This document shows positions 39,485 to 53,659 of a stretch of 64,000 nucleotides of DNA, in pieces. The notes beneath the pieces were generated by a model. That model did not search any database, was not told the origin of the DNA, and saw nothing but the letters and a program-made list of their open reading frames with translations. Origin of the DNA: Metopolophium dirhodum (Eukaryota > Arthropoda > Insecta > Hemiptera > Aphididae). Made by a program: the position numbers and the translations under genes. The first letter of the stretch is position 1. Every line of letters begins with the position of its first letter. The DNA is taken from contig NC_083568.1 in NCBI RefSeq assembly GCF_019925205.1, positions 16,738,393 through 16,802,392 of the forward strand, in the 5' to 3' direction.

Positions 39485-42400
39485 ATTTGATATTCACTAA
39501 AAATTATTGTCATATTATTACTATTTGCTTTATTAGGGAGATTTAATGCTGGAGAGAAAGCGGATTAGAGTGGAATGTGCCTGGAGAAATTCGATGTGAG
39601 GCTGTTTACGTGTACAGCCATCCATCCGACCACATACACAATATTATTAACGGAACTCGATGGTCATATGACCCACATTTATAATTCCCCACGTTGTCAG
39701 TAAAAAACAGTCACGCAGTATAAAATACAAGAACTATACGAGCCCAGTGATCACTTCACCAAGACGCATAGTAGACGTTTTCTTGATCAATAAAAAAAAA
39801 AATATGTACAATTACCGACTTTTCGTGTATGTAACCTGATCGTTAAGATAACTTTTTAAAATGGAAATAAATGAACTTTTTTCTATAGGAATTTCCATAA
39901 TATGTAAAATGTTATTAATTTTCCTCATCTCCAAACTCTTTTTTACGAATCAAACTTTTTTGTAAAAATTACTAAAATGTATATTAACAGAATTGCATAA
40001 ATCAAATTTCCTCTTGAATCATGATATTATGTTTAGTGTTTACATTACCCAATGAAATAGTTAACTTTATTCTTATGTCTTAAAATAAAAAATGCTATAA
40101 TTTCTATCAAAAGAACAATCAAATCTATAATATTATTGTAATATCACAAAATTAAATTAAGTCACACTTTAGCGAACCATATATGTTAGGATCAATATAT
40201 TTAAATGCTGTTATAAATAAAACAATACAATATGATGTTATATTTAATAAATCAACACAACTGAATATTATAACACGATAAAAAAAATTTTAATGTAGTT
40301 CAATATTATAATACAATAAATATTGATTATTGTCTATGAAAACCTAAATAATACTATCATCTCATAACTATAATATTTAAAATCCTTAGTATAGTATGCA
40401 GATGATATTTTTTTATAATTATTATTATCAAATAAGATATATTATCAGTAAAATTATATATGACATAAGTGTGCATGGTTATTAAACAATTATTTAGTTA
40501 AATATTTATAGGTTTTTGTCATTTCATAATTTTGAAAAAATATTGTTTTTAAAAATTAGTTCACTATAGTAACTATATAATAATAGTTATATTTAAATAT
40601 ATTACTCTGAATGCATATATTTAATGAATATTTTACTTGTAAAAATATGCAAATATTGTTAATATTGTTATTTTTATGAATAGAGTAGAGATTTAAAATA
40701 TTTCATATTTACAAGTATTATTTATATTATTCAAACTATTTTATTATTACAGTTTAGGTACTATTCAATATATTATTATTAAAAATTGTCTTGATTTTCA
40801 ATCCTATTGTTATAGTATCGTGTACGACGGTAATAAATTTCAAGTATATGAGATTTAAAAAATCATATAACTATAATCGAATTTAAATATAATGATAAAT
40901 TGTAATCGAATACACACAATGTACCTACACATTCCCTAGGAAATGAATTAAAACGTTGTAAATTGAAAACTCCTGTAGTTTGTTCAGTGAATAATTATGT
41001 TATTATTATTCCCAACGAGCGTTTACAATCTTACATGGAGTATGTTAGGAATTTCGAATAAGAGACTTGTCGGTTTTTTTTTTCTAACTTTCTTGATTAA
41101 AAAGTAATAAATAAACACTATTGTATGAGAAAAGATATTTTCCATTGAAAGAAATCACTCGAAATCTCCAGTCGTATAGTCGTATAAAATGTATAACGAG
41201 CTTTGTTTTTTTTAACTAAGTATACTATCTTCCATACTCGAATTACAAACGGATGGTATTAGAAAGTTTGAAAAAAAAATAATATGTTAATGGTATTAAC
41301 CTTAAATCTTAGTAGGTACAAGAATATTAATTGAAAATGTCAACATCCAAATTATAGTACCGTTATAGGAAAGTATGCATACGATAATGGTATAACTTTA
41401 AACGTTCCTTAAATTAATTTAAGAAAAAAAATATTTTGTTTTATATTTTATAAAAAAAACTCTTTGTACGCCTCCTATTTATAACCATATGATAACATTT
41501 TAATTCAAAATACAAAATACATATTTTAACTGTATAATAATATTATATCAACACATAAATAAAAACAGTTAAAGCGGTAGATATAATCATTATAAATCAT
41601 GTACGTGCGTGTTTATACGTTTATGTGTATTGGTACTTTATATTGTGAAAAAAAATCCCGAATGGCATGTCGAGTCCCATTATTCGTGTTAAATGATTGT
41701 CACAGTATTGCAAGAGGTATAAAAATATTATGTTCACCGGTTAGGTTTGGTAAATAGAGATTTATATAATATTATAATACAATGATAACAAATAGGTAGG
41801 TAATAACGCATAATATTATATTTTATGTTAAAGATTATAATATCTATTATAATATTATATATTATAGATATTTATATTTATATACATTTTCCGGCAAATT
41901 TTATGTTTCAGTTTTATACTTTACGTACCAGTGCGACTGTATTCGACGGTAGTTTATGCTACGATAGCTGTTGTTGATAATATTTTATATTATTTTGTTA
42001 ATTTTACTCCTTGTACCGTGGCAGCCATATACACGACGTGCCTCACACACGAAACAGTATATTTTACAACCAGCACGCTATTTGCAAGGCGTCAGTTTTG
42101 CTAGAAAGTATGTAATCCGGTCGGGCGAAAAAAATACAACTCAAGATGTTTACTGTTGTAATTTGTTTGCCACCATAGACGGTAAACGGCGGCACTATGA
42201 AAATCAATAATTGGCATATATTTTGTCCTAATACAATATCATTATCTTTGCGATACTTTTACGGAATTACGTTAAACGTCAATAAAAATAATACTGAACC
42301 GAATAATAATATTATAATATTAAGTAAATGATAAAATGTTCAAATAATATTATTTCGAAAGTGTGGTATTATAGTTAAATTATATTTTAAACGAGTGCTT

Positions 42401-43434
42401 CTTCAATAAAAACTAGCCTATACAGATGAAATACAGCACGTCCATTTTAAAATAACTTGCATAAATTATTATAGATTTAACTCATAACTAATATATTATA
42501 TTTACCTATAGTAGGTATATCCGTCCTATATGAGATATACGATATTTATCGTCAAATTTTAACTTTTATATTATTACTATAATATTATGTAAGACTCATA
42601 GGAAAATCTTTTACCACTAGTGTGACAAACTCGTTTATAAGCCCCCAAGAGTATCTTATTCAACCATAGTTATTACATTTTTATCAATATATTATAACTT
42701 TGAATGAAGTAGGTATAATACAATTAATTTCTGGAGGTGTTATAATAATATTATGTATGGTCATATATTATTGCCTATACTATATAATATATAAACCCAT
42801 TTACCGTTGTTATTCATATTGTATACGTACGATTAAATAAAATAAATAAATAAAATGCTTAATGCGTTCACATTAATTGTTAAATAAATGATTCTATAAA
42901 TAGTGTCACTTATTGGACAGGTTCTAGAAAGAATCCATAAACTCAAAACTTTTGTGGAAGTGTAATAGTTGCTATTCATTGGATCCAATGGCTTACAAAA
43001 TGTACGAATTATATATTATTATCTAAAATAAATATATTGTTTATGAGCTTATGCGTATGAGATAGTCTCATATGCTTACGATTTACAATATACATTATCG
43101 CAGGTATAATATATTATAGCTATCGAACTAATATATATTATATTAGAATTATTGCCTGTTATAAATAAATACATTCTTTAATATAAATAAATTAGTAGCC
43201 TAGAACACAGTAAAGGGCGTAAATAACATTTTTAAAAAACCCGAGTTAAATGCAGCCAAACTACACATTTTCCGTTTTATTCGGTGGTATTGAAGTGATT
43301 CATCGTGTGCTGCGATCTGGTAGCAAATCCAATCTGAAGTGGAAGGAAAAACATACAAGTGCACTTATTTTTAGTTTGTAATTTACGAAATTCAAATAAC
43401 GACACTTTTACAAGTTGCGTACCTATTACTAATA

Positions 43435-43722
43435 GTTTTTTTCTTTTTTTAGTTGATCATGAAGCCGGCAACGATGGTCATTAGCTGTTTGTTTTGTTTG
43501 TAGAGGAGAAATTGTAGGTTTGTTAACACGAGTGTTTTTTGGTTTTGGCAGATTTTTTTAGTGGGCACCTGTAGGTATCTGCCATGTCCGGGTGGGAAAT
43601 GGCGGTGCATCTCTCCGGACACCGTGACTTGCCCGAAGAAAAATGCCACCCGTGGCCGGGTTCGAAACGACGCCGGGTGCGTCGCAACCGATGCCTTAAT
43701 TCGCTCGGCCACTCCGTCCCCC
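43435..43722 (-). mobile_element. tRNA-derived SINE, copy 2 (full length)
   Basis: This is the same family as the 12-kb copy, reversed. The A box TGGCCGAGCGA is at 43711-43701 and the B box GTTTCGAACCC at 43668-43658. The body motifs GTGTCCGGAGA and CATGGCAGATACCTA are followed by CAGCTAATGACCATCG, CATGATCAACT and a poly-A (poly-T on the plus strand). Copies differ at many sites, so neither insertion is very recent. A convincing target duplication was not found. Confidence 0.88.
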
Positions 43723-44773
43723 TATTTATAGTTTATATTGTATTATAATGACACTTAAGATCCGACCATAACAACGATTTATGCAACACTAGGTACATTA
43801 TATTTATGAAATTATCATTAACTTGATAATCATATAAAAATGCAATTATAATCATGAATTCAGACTAATGAACTTATCACAATTGTTTGGGCGGTATTTG
43901 TTGTTTAGAATGTAGTGTAAAAACACACCTACCTACACTGCGATTTGTAGGTAAGTAAATTTATGCTCATTGCTCATCAACACTTACCATATTATACTGC
44001 AGTCTTTACCACGCCTTATTAAGTGGAAATTATGCCGGTGAACTACTCTGCTGGCGTGATTAATGAACTGAATTTAAAAGTGATAATGAATCATCGTATA
44101 ATAAAATAAAATTTAACTTTCAACGAAATTACTGTTCTTATAAATTCCATAATACTGTTCGATTGTGTAATTACATAAAATATTTTTAAAAAAATGTAAA
44201 AATTAAAAAATTAATATTGTGTATTATAATATGAAATTTAGACACCTAATTAAAGTCTATAGACTATAATATTATAATTTAACTTTTTTTTTTTTTAATT
44301 TTTTATTAGATGATATACAATTTATACACAAAGGCATAATAAGAATATGTGCTATAATAAGTTTGAACATGAAAAGGGTGAGGGAAGAAGCCATCCAGTG
44401 ATCGCACTTCCTTTTGCTTAAATATATTTATATATTATTAGATAAGAATTTTTTTTTTTTTTGTTAATCATTAAGATTTAATAATTTAACTTGAATATAA
44501 TATTATGATGTTATAAAAAAATTTAAAAAATTAACACAAATTGAAACAAACGTAATTTAAATGTAGGTATAGGTACACTTTATGATGTGTACGTAATAAA
44601 AACAAAATAACACACGACAATGAAATTACCAATAGATACACAAGTGTTATAATACGATCTGACAAATAATATGAAGATGGAAAATATTTTTTTTAATATT
44701 CCGTGAATCCAGGTATCATACAGTGTTTGAAAACGTTGAGTTATTGAAATCTTTCAACAAAAACACCTATCTT

Positions 44774-45128
44774 GTGTCGCCAGCACCTAAGATCGACGAA
44801 AAGTCACATTTTCCAAATTTTAAAATCTTATTAAATAAACTGTAAAGTTTAGTTTGAGGTGTATAATAAGCTACTTCTACTTTTAAATCTAAGTAACATA
44901 AACGTCGTTTCAAAAACTATTTTAAACCCTTTTCCTAGTTAAAACTGACATTTTCATTTTTTTTTTTTGCAAAAATGTTACTCGTAAAAAATTAAGCTTA
45001 GTTTTGAAAATCAATCGGAAATCCTACCACCAAAAAATTTAAAAAAAAGTAAAACATGTATTAAAAAAGCCTTCAAGAAGGGTCGCCAGAACCTAAATTC
45101 AAAAAAAAGTAACATCTTCCAAATTTTT
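44774..45128. repeat. Pair of 50-bp direct repeats, 305 bp apart
   Basis: The motif GTCGCCAG(C/A)ACCTAA followed by an A-rich run and (A)CATnTTCCAAATTTT occurs at 44774-44825 and 45079-45128 in the same orientation. The DNA between is AT-rich with no ORF. It may be one diverged repeat duplicated in tandem or the two LTR-like ends of a small element. Confidence 0.5.
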
Positions 45129-46324
45129 TTTTGTGTCAACGTATTAAAAAAGCATTTAACAGGACATAGGTAACCCCATTCAAGCTGAATTAATCATACA
45201 ATTTTTTAATATAGATTATGCTATGCATTTTTCTAAAAAAATATCAATATATCATTGACTTGTATAGTAATAAAAATCGTTTTGTACTGTTTTTACATAG
45301 GTAATTCAAAAAATATTATATAAGGTATAGAACAAACGCTTTCTATTAGCTCTGATCGTATTACACCATTATGCGCACTGACATTAAACGTCTGGATGCA
45401 TTTTTCATTTTTATATTCACATACATTTTTTATAGTGTGGTTACGTCATATTTACTTATATGATAACAAAAAATTACATATTTTTTATAAACGTTTCACC
45501 GAGATCCTATAATTCTGTTGTACACGCATGTCACTATTCAATTTCAGTGTCAATAAAATATAATAACTATATTAGAAAAAAAATTGCCTAGTTAAAAATA
45601 TAAGTAAATTTCCGAATGAACTGCTATACTTATATATTGTACTTTTAGTCAACGCATTTAAATTAAACTATGCTACATAGTTGTAAAAGTGAAAATCAAT
45701 ATGACCTTTCAACTTCAACCAATTATTGGGCAGCTATTACTATAATACTGGAATGTCATAATATTGGTACATTTTATATTAATTTAATAATGAATATCAA
45801 GAATACTTTTATTAAAATGTTGTTATATAATGAATAATGATCGATTTGAGATAAACAACTATTTTAGCAAGGTTTAGGTACTATTGTTGTATAATTTAAT
45901 AAAGTATATAGCTTTATTTTCCCCAACTTTGCTTGCAATAAAATTAACAATTATATAAAACGGCTGCACTTGTTAACCTACATCAGTAGTATGTTCACAA
46001 ACATATCAGCGCCTATGAACATTAGTTTATGGACAATTAATCCAACCGAGGCGGGCAATCTGCCACTGGTTAATTGGATATAACGATTGGTGTTTTTCAG
46101 TTTAAGTATAAAAACTTTGTGACGTAATTGGTTTAAGTGTACTTCCGCGAAAGTCAACTGTTTTAAAATACGGTACTCGTTAGTTGTTATTATTATTGTT
46201 ATTCCTTAGTTAGGTATCTAAAACAGTTTATAATTTATGGCATGCAATCAACAAAAATATATAAACAAAGTTTGTTTACCTACACCGGCTATACATATTC
46301 AACGTCATCAAAAAGAGTATCTAT

Positions 46325-46445
46325 ATTTTTCTGCAATCTCTAAAAATAATTAATACATATTTTGTTAAAATCGGTCTAATAGTTTTTAAGTCTATAAACT
46401 ACAACCACACACACATTGCCTTTTATAAATATATAATATAATATG
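46325..46445. repeat. TE-like 3' end fragment
   Basis: GTTAAAATCGGTCTAATAG followed by TTTTTAAGTCTATAAACTAC, ACACACACATT and an AT-rich run matches a common pattern at the ends of insect transposable elements. In reverse complement it resembles the GGCTGGACC motif near 13.47 kb. Confidence 0.35.
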
Positions 46446-46807
46446 GGTGATATCAAATAGAACGAAAATGAGTTTGATAAATTTTGTGTACGTAAGTTAT
46501 AACTGTTATCCACTATGTACTTTTTACACGGACATTTAGATATTTATCCTAGAATAATTTAAGGAAATTACATAAGTAGTATGATTATACCTCCAAAGTT
46601 TCATACCCTTCATAAGTTATAATGTTTAATATTTACATAGTACGCCAAATGTATGACTATAACATTATGCACATATTATTATATAGTATTATTTGTATAC
46701 AGCTGTAGCCTGTAACTTGTGCTATATAAACGTAATAAAAACATTGTCTCCAAAATTATGAACAATTCTATAATAACGAAATATATTTCGTATACGTTCC
46801 TATAAAC

Positions 46808-46985
46808 CAGCCGTACGGGGGTGGATCAAGGGGGCCCTAAAGACGGGATGAAGGGGGAGACCTATTACTAGATACTGGCATTGATTATAAATACAGTATT
46901 TATAATCGATGTATATTTGTTTTGTATTGTAATAGAATTGTATCCCACTCCGCGGATATTTTCTCTGGATCCGTGCCTGCACCTG
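46808..46985. mobile_element. Palindromic foldback element, about 180 bp
   Basis: The ends form an imperfect inverted repeat (GTACGGGGGTGGATCAAG against GTGCAGGCACGGATCCAG). The exact centre is a hairpin with 15-bp arms and a 3-nt loop (46879-46911, CATTGATTATAAATA on the left arm). The intermediate arms also show weak complementarity, so the whole unit looks like a decayed full-length palindrome. No clear target duplication was found. Confidence 0.55.
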
Positions 46986-49900
46986 TATTACTTCACGTTT
47001 TGACTAGATAATAAATGTGTGACGGTTGACGAAAAAACGACGATAATCGAATTGAACTCGAGACAATTCAGTATAATATTTATATTATAGTTACCGTTCC
47101 CATCTAGTGAACGATATTTCGTGCACGACGTGTTTAAATAAATTGCACGCGCGGCCCATATCGACCCGGACGTCGGTGGTGCGAAATCCGCCAATTAATT
47201 TCATTGGCAAGACCACAATAATATTATTATAGTATATTCGTCGGTAAAAATGACAATATGTATCATACATATCAGACTACACACATACAGTAGGATTCAC
47301 CAAGCGATCTCACTTCAATTATTTCCTTCGAGAATGGATTTCAAATTTTTATTTTTGGTGGATTTAAAGACATCATATTTTTTAATAAAAATCACCTGAT
47401 TAACAATTTACAGTACAAAGTTATAGTGGTTTGACAAAAAAAGATTGTATCACTCTAATAAGATACTCCTCAAAAACTATACAAACATCTGAGTACTTTA
47501 AAATAATATGATCTTAATGTGGACTTAAAAACTTCAAAAATCTCAATTTAAATAAATGAATTATCAAAGTAATAAGAGGTGAGCATGTTAAGTAATTTGC
47601 TCTGTAGATAGCACATAATATACGTACCTATTATTATGAATAGTAAAATAAAAAATTAGATACAAATGCACGCAAATTGTACACGATATGTTTTGTCCTA
47701 TAAGAAAAATGATGATATCAATTCAGTGGTTTAATAGCGCCTAAAACAACATTTTTCGTCGCAGTTCATGTTGTTCTTTTTCCTATTTATTCGGAGAGGG
47801 CACCACAGATGGTCCAATTGTTACACTGCTATACTTTTATTGTCGTAGTACTCCGTAGCAATAGTTGTAGTATTACATTATTATATATTATTATATAGTT
47901 GTAAAGTGGTATCCGTCTGCCCTATATGACGGGGCACAATCGTTATTACCGTTCAAAAGGTTCACGTGCGGGACCCAAAATCGATGCTGTGGTCGTTGTT
48001 AAATCGGTGCATCGTGCATACACTATAAATGCATATACATATATATTTACATTTATATATTATACATGAATAGGTATATATTTTATATATATATTTTAAC
48101 CTATGTTTATTTATAATGCAGGTATATATATTTTAGAAATCAATCGATTTAACTCAACACCTGTGTATTATGTATACATAGGTACACAGGATAATAATTA
48201 TTACCAAACGGTAGCGCTCACGCGCACATTCGAGGAAACACTGGTGTTGCCTTGAGGCGCTTGTTCACCTCAATTAACCACTAATGTATTTTTTTTTACA
48301 TTCAAAAGAGTCGCGGTGAAAAGGAAACACACAATAATAATAAGAACGAGAGCCGGGACAAAAGTGGCGATGAGCGACAAAGAAATTAGGTTTTTCCAAA
48401 CAAGGAATATGTAATTTTTCACGAGTCACACTCAGAGGCTTTCTATATTATAATATATCTATATAGCCAGGCGGCTAGCAGTGTTGCACTGGTGGCTCAT
48501 AAATATGCGTAAAACAACGTCTCTATGCGACGACGAGTGGTGGGGCGTTGAAGTCACCGAGTCACTGTTATCAAACAACGGCATTGCACTATCGATGGAC
48601 GACGACGGAAAACCGATCGATCAAAAACAATATATTATAATACTATGTACGATATATCATGACGTTACGTCGTGTCGGCTTCCTTTTATCGATAAACGAA
48701 GGTGAAACTGAATGGTCGTCACAAGTGTATTGTGGCGCGGGCGGCCGGTTTCGAGTTCGAGTATCAATGCAACCTATTTATTGCTGTTTAAAAGTCTTGT
48801 GCTTATTCGTTATTGTATTTTTGTATGCTGTACACGGCGGCAGTGCGTTCACACGGATGAAAATGAAATTTTATTTTTAATCAAATTAATTAAATCATAA
48901 TAAAACGATAATAATAAATAATAATAGAAAATATTTATATATTATACTATCGTAACGTGATCGATATCTTTTTTACTTTCATGGTATGGGGACAACAAAA
49001 CCACAACTATACCTATGTGCTTTAATACGTATTATAATAATATTATATGTAGATCCATTATCCAATAAATGCACTGTACTGAACATACTGAGGTGATCAA
49101 ACTTATAACCTATTAAGTATTAGGTTATATTATATAGGCGTATAAGAATACCTTCCCGGCACCGAGTACCGTATTATATTTTAATTCATAGAACAGTCGT
49201 ATTGTTAGTTGTTACATTATTTTGGAAATATCTATGCAGTATGTATGTACATTGCACACATACCATAAATTTATATTTTATATAATAACTGGCTATCAAA
49301 TTAACACTTGTTATAGTTGCTGAAGATCAATATTCAATATAATAATATTATTATATTATAATGTAGAGTATGCATTACAAATGATTATCCAACGTTACGT
49401 TGAAATATAAAAAAATAACAAAGAATTAATATATTAATTTACAGTGCGAAGTAAAATAAAAAATAATAAAACATCAGTAGTATAATCATCATAATCTAGT
49501 AGGAACATATTATTATATTTCAAATTTCAAATTACAAATAATATTCAATACTGATTTCATTAATCATATATAATTAATTTTGTTGGTACGATGAACGTTA
49601 GGATACTTCACGGATACTATCTGTTGAACACAGTTCAAACCATTGTATACGATATGACAGCTATATGCCTATATACCGAAAAAAAAATAGATACCTAGAT
49701 AACACGATACAGTACGTAAATTTTTTTCGTAGTATTCTATAAATATCCCACTTCCAGTTCTCGATTACACAGACCGATTATTACTAAATATTATATTATA
49801 ATATTGTGTTTAAAAAAATACTGAAATTTGTATACGGTACTGCAGAAGGAAGTCAAATGTACGTAGTTTATGAAAACGTGTTAATTATTCAAAGGAAATC

Positions 49901-52673
49901 GTAATAATATTTTTTCGTGTTCCATAGAAAGTGTCTTTGAACACAATATAGTTTACACATTTTATAGAGGTAATATTTCCGCCCATAATTTTTTCAACGT
50001 ACAATAATTTGTTAATAATTATATACCATGCAGTGAACCTCTTATGTAGTGTAGTGTACCGATAGACGTAGTTTATTGAAAAAGTCACGCACGATAATAC
50101 ATTTTCAAAGCAAAATGAACGGAATTAAATTAGTCGACACATTTTCTACTAGATATTGATTAGGTACATATATTTATGTGGCAAGATATTATGATTCGTT
50201 AAAATTACAGAGAAAATAAATCAGTTAATTGTGTATACAATTATATCCCTCCAGTAAAATTAATACTTTAGCACGTGTTTATTTTTTGGTAGGTATATTT
50301 TAACAACGAAACGGTAACGGAAGTCAATATACAGTTGGTCAAATATTATTAGTCATTCGTTCTAAGATCTACGAGAAAGTGAATTTTATAATATCTGTTA
50401 GTAGGTATATCCTTATCATTTATATTTATTTTGCCGTTGAAGGTATTATTATCATGTTTATTTTAAATAAATAGTTTCTATAGTACCGTTATTCAATATA
50501 TATTATATTGTATTATAATAAATGTTAAAATAGCGATCGTTAAAATATGCATAACTATAGCCATCTAATGAGCAAATTAACAGATTTTTAGGGGAAAGAA
50601 ATTTACGACATCTACTAACTAACTGCTCATTTTTTATACTAGACGAGGTGCCAAGTTTGGTCTAAGAATGAATTTATATAGTGGAAGATCCGATGATTAA
50701 TGAACATTGTGGGGTAGGAGAGTCGCGGAGAAACACATACAAAAAATATGAAAGATTAATATTATTAAATACCAATAAAACATAATACAATATATAGTTA
50801 TAGGTAGTATTCACATAATTAAAGTCAACCTTTGATGGATATATTTTTTTTCACTAAGAATGCTCAATTTTTTTTTCGGAACTTTTTAACATTTTAGTTA
50901 GGTAATACAGTTTTTATAGTTATTATTGTGGACTAATCGGAATATTTTTTCATATTTTCTGCAACTCAACGATACCTAGTAAGAATTGGAATTTGATGAG
51001 TAATATCCCTATGGAAAATATTGTTTAACCTATTTAACCACCATCACACCTATCAACATATTATTTAAAACAACCAATAATACTTATATAATTGATTGTG
51101 AACATTATACTTAAAAAATAATATCCGTTCGATTTTCATAATACTAGCTCGTTCATTATGTGCCATTTTTCAAACATTTTCAACATACATATTTTACGGC
51201 ATATGTGTAACAACCAACCAAACGTCTATATAGTAATATATTATTATTATTTAATAACATTTTATAATGATATTATACTTACACAGCTCAACTATTGGCG
51301 TAATGCATGACCACGTGCATAATAATTTATAATAGAACTTACCATAGTTCAACGCGAACGACCGAGTTGAAACATAATATAGTCGAGTAAACGGTTCATC
51401 TTGGTCGTAAATCATATTATAATATTATGTGCCTATGAACAATACGGTATATCGTTTAACCATTAACCGTATATGCTAATTGTTTGACACGACGTGAGAA
51501 AACGCTGCAAATCGTGTTACTCTACTTACTTGACATTAGGATATTATATGTATTAAATGAAACACAAGTCAAATTCACAACAGCAACGGATTTACGTTTG
51601 CAGACTGTAGGTACACCTATTTGTACCCGAAGCCATAAAAATAATTTCATGACTTCCTATTGAAACGTAGCGAGTAACACGTTTCTCTTCTAAGATATTT
51701 CTCATATACAAAGTCAATTATCAAAATCAAACAATAAATTCATACCTCGTATGACATACAAAACGTGTGTGCTGCTTTTATGTGCGACCAACCTGCAACC
51801 GCTCACCTCGGTCCATTGTTTTTATTATTATTATATATATATATTTCTTTTTGGAACAACAAAACAAATATAACCGTAGGTAGGTGTACACATCTGCATA
51901 CGTCAAAAAAACAAAGGACTATAAATATACATTTTTTTAACTCAGTAATTGATTTTATATATTATAATATTATTATTATCATTAAATGTGTATTTAATAT
52001 TTACAATGACACATTTTTGTTTAAATTTTGGCATGTAACGTAATTCTATGTATTGTTATAGTAATATTATGTTAATAAATCGATGACTTATTCAAACTTA
52101 AAAAAAAAATAAAATAATTTATGATATTATTATATATTAACTCTTAGAGTTTACAGGTAATAATCTAATTATTTTTGTGTTTGAAAAAAATCAGCCACGT
52201 TGGCTAAACACGAGCCGGTAACTTTTCGTCAGATGCCTTTTTCGTGGTAATAATATTGGGTTATAAGTCTTTTTTCATGAAAACTAAAGACTAATATGGC
52301 AAAAAGTTACTCGGCTATCGGAGAGCAACAATAATCTAATACCGAGTATTGCGAGCGCATCCACGTCGTGAGTCGGCGTACACAGTGTATGCCGACTCCC
52401 GACGATAGAGACGTTCGCATGTTAATATTAAACATGCAGATGTCACACCGTCCGATTTGAATCTAATAACTGTTGTGCGAGAATACAAAAACAGTAAAAA
52501 AAAAAAAAAAAAATAGTAATAATAAAAGGGCTTACACAGTTACGCGTATATAGTTGTTATAAATAATATTAAAACTCATCGGTCCGATTGAGAGAGAGAA
52601 AAAAATTTTGGATACTACGATTTGTGGTAACGCTAAAATGATGTTACATGTTTATACGGGGTAGTAAATAGTA

Positions 52674-53032
52674 TTACGCGACAGTCTGGGCGGACGGTTG
52701 TACTTGTCCGTTGTACGCCATCTGTTGGGCCTCCTGCATGCTACGTCTGTAGTAACCACCACCGTTGGTGCTGGGGGCGGCGGATGCGGCCCATGGGGCG
52801 GCCTGAACGTTACCGGCACTCCATGTGTCTGCGATCTTGCCGAAACCACCGGATGCGCCAGCGTACTTCTGGAATGCCATCACACCGGCGATGAGCAGGG
52901 CCAACTTGCCGAATACCAACGCCTTGAGTGCGAAAAATCCAATGATTCCCAAAAGGATTGGCAACACGGCAACGATTTTGACGGCCAGGAATCCAAGGAT
53001 GGGCAACATCTTCTTCTTGAGTTTGCCACGAC
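52674..53032 (-). CDS. Osiris gene (278 aa), exon 2
   Basis: After acceptor TTGCCGCAG it encodes RGKLKKKMLP, the hydrophobic domain, a Gly/Ala/Trp-rich linker and the Tyr- and Gln-rich tail, ending TVA and TAA-type stop. Codon use is GC-rich in third positions, unlike the surrounding DNA. Confidence 0.92.
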
Positions 53033-53659
53033 CTGCGGCAAAACATGATAAAGATTAAAACAAAGGAGACTTAAACGCCCCGGCGGGATAGCGGAACCGA
53101 AACAACTACGATAGTATATTTTATTATACTACCACGATGATAAATAATAATAATATAATACACCATAATATTGGTACTTGCCTTCTTCAATAGCCCGGGA
53201 CAGCTCTTCGGGGTTGGTTTGCGGGAACTTGAGCTGCAGGGTCCTGGACTGGAGGAATCTGATGGCTGAGTTGACGACCATGTCGGTGACCTTCGACGGC
53301 TGCTGTTGCAGTTGCCCGCGGAGCTCGTCCTCGGTGGGCAGGGCACGTGAATCCCGTTGCGACGAAGATCCTTCATCGGTGTTCTTCATTACGGTAAGAC
53401 CAGGCAACACTTGCACGGGACCGGTGGCTCGGGCGGCTCTTTCCAGGGCAGCTGCTGCTTTGACGGCCACGCAGGCTGCTGTATCCGCATCCTTGGCACA
53501 CTCATCGGCCATCCTGGTGACCATCGCCCAGTTTCCGTTTCCAGTTGACTCCACAGGCTTCTGTTGTTGCTCCAGGTAGTTGCTATCGCTGGACACGACG
53601 ACGGCGGCGTGCAAGCAGAACGGCAACAAGGCCAACACGGCACAACTTGCGAAACGCAT
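52674..53659 (-). CDS. Osiris-family (DUF1676) protein, 2 exons, 278 aa
   Basis: Exons 53659-53182 and 53032-52674 join to 278 residues. A signal peptide occupies about residues 1-19 (MRFASCAVLALLPFCLHAA). The two-Cys region is ECAKDADTAAC. DUF1676 follows, with VLPGLTVMKN, an acidic/Ser loop, then VNSAIRFLQSRTLQLKFP and AIEEGRGKLKKKMLP. A long hydrophobic domain (VLPILLGIIGFFALKALVFG) leads to a tail with GGYYRRSMQEAQQMAYNGQ. That tail contains the AQxLAY-like motif and Tyr-rich end known from many Osiris proteins. All hallmarks and the length are typical. The 149-bp intron uses a GC donor. Which numbered Osiris it corresponds to cannot be decided by eye. Confidence 0.92.
53182..53659 (-). 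CDS. Osiris gene (278 aa), exon 1
   Basis: Exon 1 runs from ATG (CGTTTCGCA follows) to GAAGAAG|GCAAGT. Only the GC donor gives the family motif EEGRGK and an open frame. The nearby GT (GGCAA|GTACC) would shift the frame out of the hydrophobic domain. Signal peptide and two-Cys region are encoded here. Confidence 0.9.

Larger units (their letters stand above)
33501..43434. other. Gene-poor intergenic DNA, left part
   Basis: AT-rich throughout, with short tandem repeats at 38.5 and 39.4 kb and the possible orphan promoter at 35.4 kb. No ORF with family features, no RNA gene recognised. Confidence 0.5.
43723..52673. other. Gene-poor intergenic DNA, right part
   Basis: Holds the 50-bp direct repeats, the TE-like fragment at 46.4 kb and the foldback element at 46.9 kb. 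A CpG-richer patch at 48.2-48.9 kb has a 74-codon frame without a recognisable domain. No gene supported. Confidence 0.5.

Noticed and set aside
43449..43712. 87-codon minus-strand ORF
   Set aside because: It is the translated SINE copy 2.
48481..48900. Three short plus-strand frames
   Set aside because: No domain, signal or splice phase agreement; treated as chance.
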